From: Scalesia atractyloides
Taxonomy: Eukaryota; Streptophyta; Magnoliopsida; Asterales; Asteraceae
DNA length: 64,000 bases
Reading direction: 5' to 3'
Assembly (NCBI GenBank): GCA_947069175.1
Contig: CAMTDV010000028.1
Span: forward strand, 69,858,157-69,922,156
The position numbers were made by a program, and so were the translations under genes. The notes under the pieces were generated by a model that was not told where the DNA came from, made no database searches, and saw only the letters and a program-made list of their open reading frames with translations. This document shows positions 59,657 through 64,000 of the stretch, one piece after another; position 1 is the stretch's first letter; the number at the start of each line of letters is the position of its first letter.

Positions 59657-60881
59657 ATGATGATAGCTACAACCATCATGTTATTTGTTACTCTCTCAGT
59701 TTTGCTGACCATTAGTGCTGCTTGTCTCCACACTCATCAACTCCAAGCTTCCCATGAATTAGGTATCTATCCATCTATGACTGATATGTTTCCTAAAGTG
59801 TGTGTGTGTGTGGTTTGTTGTAGTAATTGAATATATCTATAATTTGTGTAGCTAACGACTACCTGCAGCATGATCATCCTGCACTGCCAAGAAAGTTAAT
59901 GGTCAACAATAAGGTAGGTTTATCAACTTCCATCACAAGATAGACAAGTCAGCATGTTTAAATCCCATATAATTTTTGGGTTGAACATTTTTCTTTCATT
60001 TTGCGTCAACGATCAGCAGGTTGAAGGTCATGTCGCTAAGGATTTGGTGTCATCCAATGGCAAAATAAAGCATTTTCAGGTAGTTTATTCTCTAAATGGG
60101 GAATTCACAGAACTACGTGATGCATGGATGCATTGAATCCTAAATGAATGAGGCTTACGTTAAAATTTTAAACTTGAATAACTATTTATAAAAAATTTGG
60201 AGGGCAAAATTTTTTTTGGTTGGAAAATCAAGTGCATGTTTCTGTCAAGACATATCAAAATTACGCCACACTTCTGTTCTGCCTTGCTTTGTCACTAGGA
60301 TGCCTGTGTTGTCGACTAGAAAACCGAGTATTTACGACCATTTTAGCTACCTAGCAGCAACATGTGTAACTAATTAAATGACTATAAAACCCTACAACAA
60401 TTTTAGTTTTATTTTTAGTTACCGCACTACCTATCAAGTTAAAACGATAGATGACACAAAAACCAAAAATGATAAAAGAAAATGAATGTCTAGTAGAAGC
60501 ACACCGGAAAAATCAATATAATGCAACACTTTGTGACATGTGTGATACATACGAACTATTTAAGATTGTCTCTCATATGAAAACTCGTGTTTCACTATAT
60601 AAGAAATCAATGTACATTCCCATAATTCCAGAATTCATTATACATAAACATATTTGTCTTGGTTTATTTATTCTTATTGTGTCAATTGTGCATGTAAAGG
60701 TAAACTACACAAGGGAGAAGAAGCAAAAGTGACCATTCATGTGACAAAAGGGACAAGGCAGGAATGGATAGAAGGATCCGACCCGACTCATGAGTTCTTT
60801 ACAATGGATTACTCACATGTAAAAAGACGTCGTCCGATCCATAACAAGTCTTTTCCAAAGACCGTCACTAATTCTCCATGA
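59657..60881 (+). CDS. RGF/GLV/CLEL-type secreted peptide precursor (four exons)
   Basis: Proposed exons: 59657-59762, 59852-59913, 60020-60079 and 60714-60881. All have GT donors and AG acceptors and join in frame to give 131 residues. The N-terminus is a clear signal peptide (MMIATTIMLFVTLSVLLTIS). The middle is variable and polar. Near the C-terminus is DYSHVKRRRPIHN, matching the RGF/GLV/CLEL mature-peptide pattern: an Asp-Tyr start (the Tyr is normally sulfated), basic centre, Pro, and ending His-Asn. A 12-residue tail (KSFPKTVTNSP region) follows it. Family peptides act outside the cell through leucine-rich repeat receptor kinases in root meristem and gravitropism control. The last acceptor could instead lie near 60760, which also keeps the frame. 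It is flanked on both sides by transposons but looks intact. The exact family member cannot be assigned. Confidence 0.78.
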
Positions 60882-61914
60882 TACGTGGCTAGCGGAATTA
60901 GAATGAAATAAAAAATCATGTAGGAACTATATTACTATAGAGAAAAAGTTAATTAGTTTTTGAAGGAATGTGTGGAATTTTTTGTCTGAGAGCTATATAA
61001 TGGCCGACATAAGGGGGAACAAAAACCTATGTTTTGTGATAAACAAGGACCCTACTTGTGGTTTTTATGTATGTACATTCTCTTTGTTCCTTTTATTAAA
61101 AGAAAACAAAAAGTTATTTTTTCCCTTCAAATTAGTCTTTTACTTTTGGTCGATTAAGTCTTTGAAATTGAATTATATGTTTAATTGAGGAAGAGAATTA
61201 CACGAATGTATCATAATACATTAACATATATTGATATATAGTTTATATCTCTTAATTTTTACACTATAAAGATCACCTTGATTTACCAACATAACCATCC
61301 CCTAAGGCTAAAACGTATTTTAATCACATAAACTACAAATTCATGTTAGTACATTCCTGTTTCAATAAAATCTATTATAAAAAATAAATCGATATACACA
61401 TAATAGTATAACATTTGAATTCTTGTTTTGCTCTTCATTACTCGATATACACATAATAGTATAAACATTTGAATTCTTGTTTTGCTCTTCATGGCCACAA
61501 GTTTGTGAAATTTACGACACATGTCTATTTTCTTATTGATGACTGATTTAATCCAGAATGTTCCCGTATTTGAGATTATAAGTAAAAACATGCATCTCGA
61601 ATTATAATCGAACTAGGTGTAAAATAAAGAAAATGGTCATCTGGAGTTACTCAAAAATTCAAAATGACCTCAAATATAAACAATAAAAAAAGGGTGAGAA
61701 AAAGAAAGTGCCTTCTACAATGGTATGGTCTCTAAAAGAGGTGCTCAAATTGTTGATTATTGCATTAAACAAAACCTTTATATATAATACAGGTTCCTAT
61801 CTATTTTTAGGATACAATCCCATTGATCATGCACATAAATTTTGGGATGAAATCACAGTATACGTTATTTACATAAATCAAGCACAAAGATTATCCAAGC
61901 TATTATAGGAAACC
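60882..61914. other. AT-rich intergenic region
   Basis: No gene seen. A direct duplication of about 50 bp (CGATATACACATAATAGTAT ...) lies at 61390-61491. Confidence 0.6.
61390..61491. repeat. two-copy direct repeat of about 50 bp
   Basis: Units begin with CGATATACACATAATAGT at 61390 and 61443 and end GTTTTGCTCTTCAT, with a one-base indel between them. Confidence 0.9.
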
Positions 61915-63059
61915 GTTCGTATAAAATAAATAAAAAATTTTATAAATTCGAATTACAATACAGAAATAAATAAAGCTGTAAATTACAATACTTTTACAAC
62001 TGAAATAATCGAAAATACAAGAACAAAATTCAAACAGAAAAGAAGTTCTTGCTGAGGATCGTGTTAGACACAGGTCCCTTAAAACAAATTTCGAGTCTCC
62101 CAGGAGAACTCGTTTGTTTCCAGGATACAACAGCCCAAACAGTTGCACTGTCGAAGATGACGACAACCCGAAGGTGTACCTTGCTGCAAGAAAGGAGAAG
62201 AAGAAAATTACTATAGAGAATTCGATGGTGTTCAAGGTGTGTCTTCTGGTGTTGAGGTGATGCTGTATTTATACTGCATCTGGGTTGAAACAGTCAAAAG
62301 GAATTAACTTAACGAATTAAATTGCATTAAACATATTTAATGCACTTTAATTCGTCAGTTAAATTCCTGGTCAAGACCCTTGACTCGTCTGTTTCAACTG
62401 CTGAAATGTGACTTATCTGTCATTAACTCTGGAAGCAGCAGGTCGTGCACGCGCGCCTCCATACGCCAGCCTGCTGGTGCGCGCACCAGTGTGGCTCACA
62501 TCCTTGCGCGAGCTTACTGGTGCGCAACCCCTTGCGCGCACTTGCTCCATAATCCTATTGCGTGTGCGCCAGTATGGCTCACATTGCGCCTCAAAGCGCC
62601 ACATTGCAAAGTTTATAGTGCGCCATCAAAGCGCCACATTGCGCCCATCGCCCACACCACGCGCGCGCGTGTGCGAGTGCGAGTGCGAGTTAGGGTACTC
62701 CGCACCCTTTCGCGAGTACACTTAGTGTGTGCTTCCATGAAACAATAAGGAAGGAGTGTTCCCACTTAAATACCCATTTAAGTTTCATCACTCCTCCTAT
62801 GTGGGACAAGATGCTACTTTCCCATTTATTTCAGCATTTAATGTTTCAAACACAAAACTTTGAGCATCGATATCTCATTCATCATAGCTCCATTTTGGAC
62901 GTGGTTTAGTTCGTTGCGAAGCTCTTCCAACAAAGAACCCAAAGCCGGAAATAAATATCTATATAAGCCTCAATTTATAATATTTATTTATCGTCCAAAA
63001 TTAGGAAATACTCATTTCCTATATTTGTGAAAAATGCTATTTTCACTAAATTTCCAACA
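61915..63059 (-). repeat. 3' LTR of a Ty1/copia element (lower border uncertain)
   Basis: The minus strand begins TGTTGGAAATTTAG at 63059 right after a polypurine tract, the standard Copia LTR start. A TATA box (AGTATAAATAC) lies at about 62263-62273 on the minus strand, and a GC-rich block fills 62440-62725. The lower end is estimated; the paired LTR lies outside the window. Confidence 0.75.
62263..62273 (-). promoter_or_regulatory. TATA box of the copia LTR
   Basis: AGTATAAATAC on the minus strand, about 790 bp into the LTR. Transcription would start about 30 bp further toward lower coordinates. Confidence 0.55.
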
Positions 63060-63070
63060 ATCCCCCAAAT
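63060..63070 (-). other. polypurine tract of the copia element
   Basis: The minus strand reads TTTGGGGGA and then TTGTTGGAAAT across the LTR border. Confidence 0.85.
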
Positions 63071-63579
63071 GAATGGAAATCGATCTTTCCCCTTTCAAGT
63101 TTCAACGATACAAATTCAACAGTCAAGTATTGCAAGATAGGTAGGCGTAACCTTTGAACCCTCTTTTGTGAAGCATACATAGCCTCCTAGGGTCTTGTAG
63201 ACGCGGTGTCTTTGAACAATCCCCCATTTATGTAGGCGACAATTTACATTCACACAATACTCTCCCTAGTTTAGTCAACTCCTCATGGTTGTGTCCGTTC
63301 ATGGTCATGGAACACTTTCCTGGTTCTGCGAGAGCTCTAGGATTTGCGCCTCCCCACAAATCCATTCGAAGCGACCCTACTTCTCTCTAACATAGGTGAT
63401 TCGTCGAATCATTAAAAGCATCATGGTTAATTTGATTTCCTCAAATCCTTAACCTCAACATGCTTAACCTTACTTCATGTCACTGATTGGAATGGACTAG
63501 GAAGTATATAACTCCCTTTATGAATCTTTTGGAGCACCCCCCACAGTGACTCCCTTAGGGTTTATGATTAAATTTGCCT
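63071..63579 (-). other. copia 3' untranslated region
   Basis: Between the pol end and the polypurine tract. No ORF seen. Confidence 0.55.
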
Positions 63580-64000
63580 ATTGAACCTAGATCTTTGGAT
63601 CTCCAGTCAACTAGGTTACGTTTCCCTCATATTCCCTTCATCCATGGGCTTTAGTCCCATTCCTCTTGACGTCGTATAAACTAAATCTTTGCTTAAGCCT
63701 TTCGTTAACGGGTCTGCAAATATTCTCTTTTGACTTCACATAGTCAACCGAGATAATACCCGTTGAGATTAGTTGACGTACTGTGTTGTGCCTACGTCGA
63801 ATGTATTGATCTGCCATGGTACATAGAGCTTTGTGCTCTCACAAGCGCTGATGTATTGTCACAATGTATGCAAATCGCCGTCAACGGCTTTGGCCATCTT
63901 GGAATATCTTCCACAAACTGACATAGCCACTCCGCCTCTTCACCGCTTTTATCTAAAGCGACGAATTCAGATTCCATCGTAGATCTAGCTATAACAGTTT
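63580..64000 (-). pseudogene. Ty1/copia RNase H, C-terminal part (broken, runs off the window)
   Basis: Minus-strand frame 63977-63792: MESEFVALDKSGEEAEWL, then CIHCDNTSALVRAQSSMYHG, the Ty1/copia RNase H with its Glu and Asp. A frameshift near 63800 moves the reading to RRRHNTVRQLISTGIISVDY and KSKENI, followed by decayed sequence to about 63580. The rest of pol lies right of the window. Confidence 0.85.

Noticed and set aside
62380..62748. 122-codon Arg/Ala-rich ORF
   Set aside because: Open only because the LTR block is GC-rich; no homology pattern, and it overlaps LTR regulatory sequence.

Overview
This is a gene-poor, repeat-rich stretch of a plant nuclear genome. The LTR sequences (2.5 kb LTRs that start TGTAACRCC and end GGGTGTGACA), the MULE-OTU transposon relative, the ARID-carrying LTR element and the RGF-type peptide gene together suggest a eudicot, most likely Asteraceae. 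That placement is inference from general familiarity with such repeats. I see only one convincing intact cellular gene, at 59657-60881 (+): a four-exon precursor of a root meristem growth factor (RGF/GLV/CLEL) peptide. Almost everything else is transposon-derived, in nested layers.

Layout. Positions 1-22764 hold a minus-strand Ty3/gypsy chromovirus (Tekay-like, with a C-terminal chromodomain). Its 3' LTR is cut by the window edge (1-1105) and its 5' LTR is complete (20183-22764). Its gag is split by a plus-strand Athila-like Ty3/gypsy element (5056-18532) with 1.33-1.35 kb LTRs, a tRNA-Asp-type primer site and the 5-bp target duplication GAGAG. The chromovirus itself lies in an older related LTR (22765-23297), which interrupts the N-terminus of a decayed MULE transposase gene with an OTU-protease-like C-terminal domain (23298-26247). 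An Athila ORF1-type coding relic follows at 27590-28910. Most of it, plus 3 kb of flank, is repeated head to tail (27957-31870 and 31871-35795), with GAGAT at all three junctions. Each unit carries a hAT-like MITE and fragments of an unrecognised multi-exon gene.

Positions 35796-49875 are AT-rich. They hold a solo LTR (39976-42628, target duplication TGCTG) containing a tandem array of tRNA-like modules, the SWIM-domain tail of another MULE (43892-44419), and ten near-identical 345-bp tandem units derived from an exon-bearing segment (45052-48499). Positions 49876-53170 look like an old LTR-type repeat with an internal minisatellite of about 45 bp and five diverged repeats of about 158 bp.

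The most unusual object is at 53730-58729: an LTR element with matching ends, the target duplication ACCTT, a tRNA-Met-like primer site and a polypurine tract. In place of a recognisable polymerase it carries a CCHC knuckle, a Copia protease/integrase-junction-like stretch and an ARID/BRIGHT DNA-binding domain. It was later split by a 2468-bp solo LTR of the Tekay-like family (54594-57061, target duplication ATGCA). The window ends with the 3' LTR and RNase H end of a minus-strand Ty1/copia element (about 61915-64000).

Reading-frame calls rest on translated motifs read by eye. LTR borders were placed from paired copies and target duplications wherever both sides are visible.
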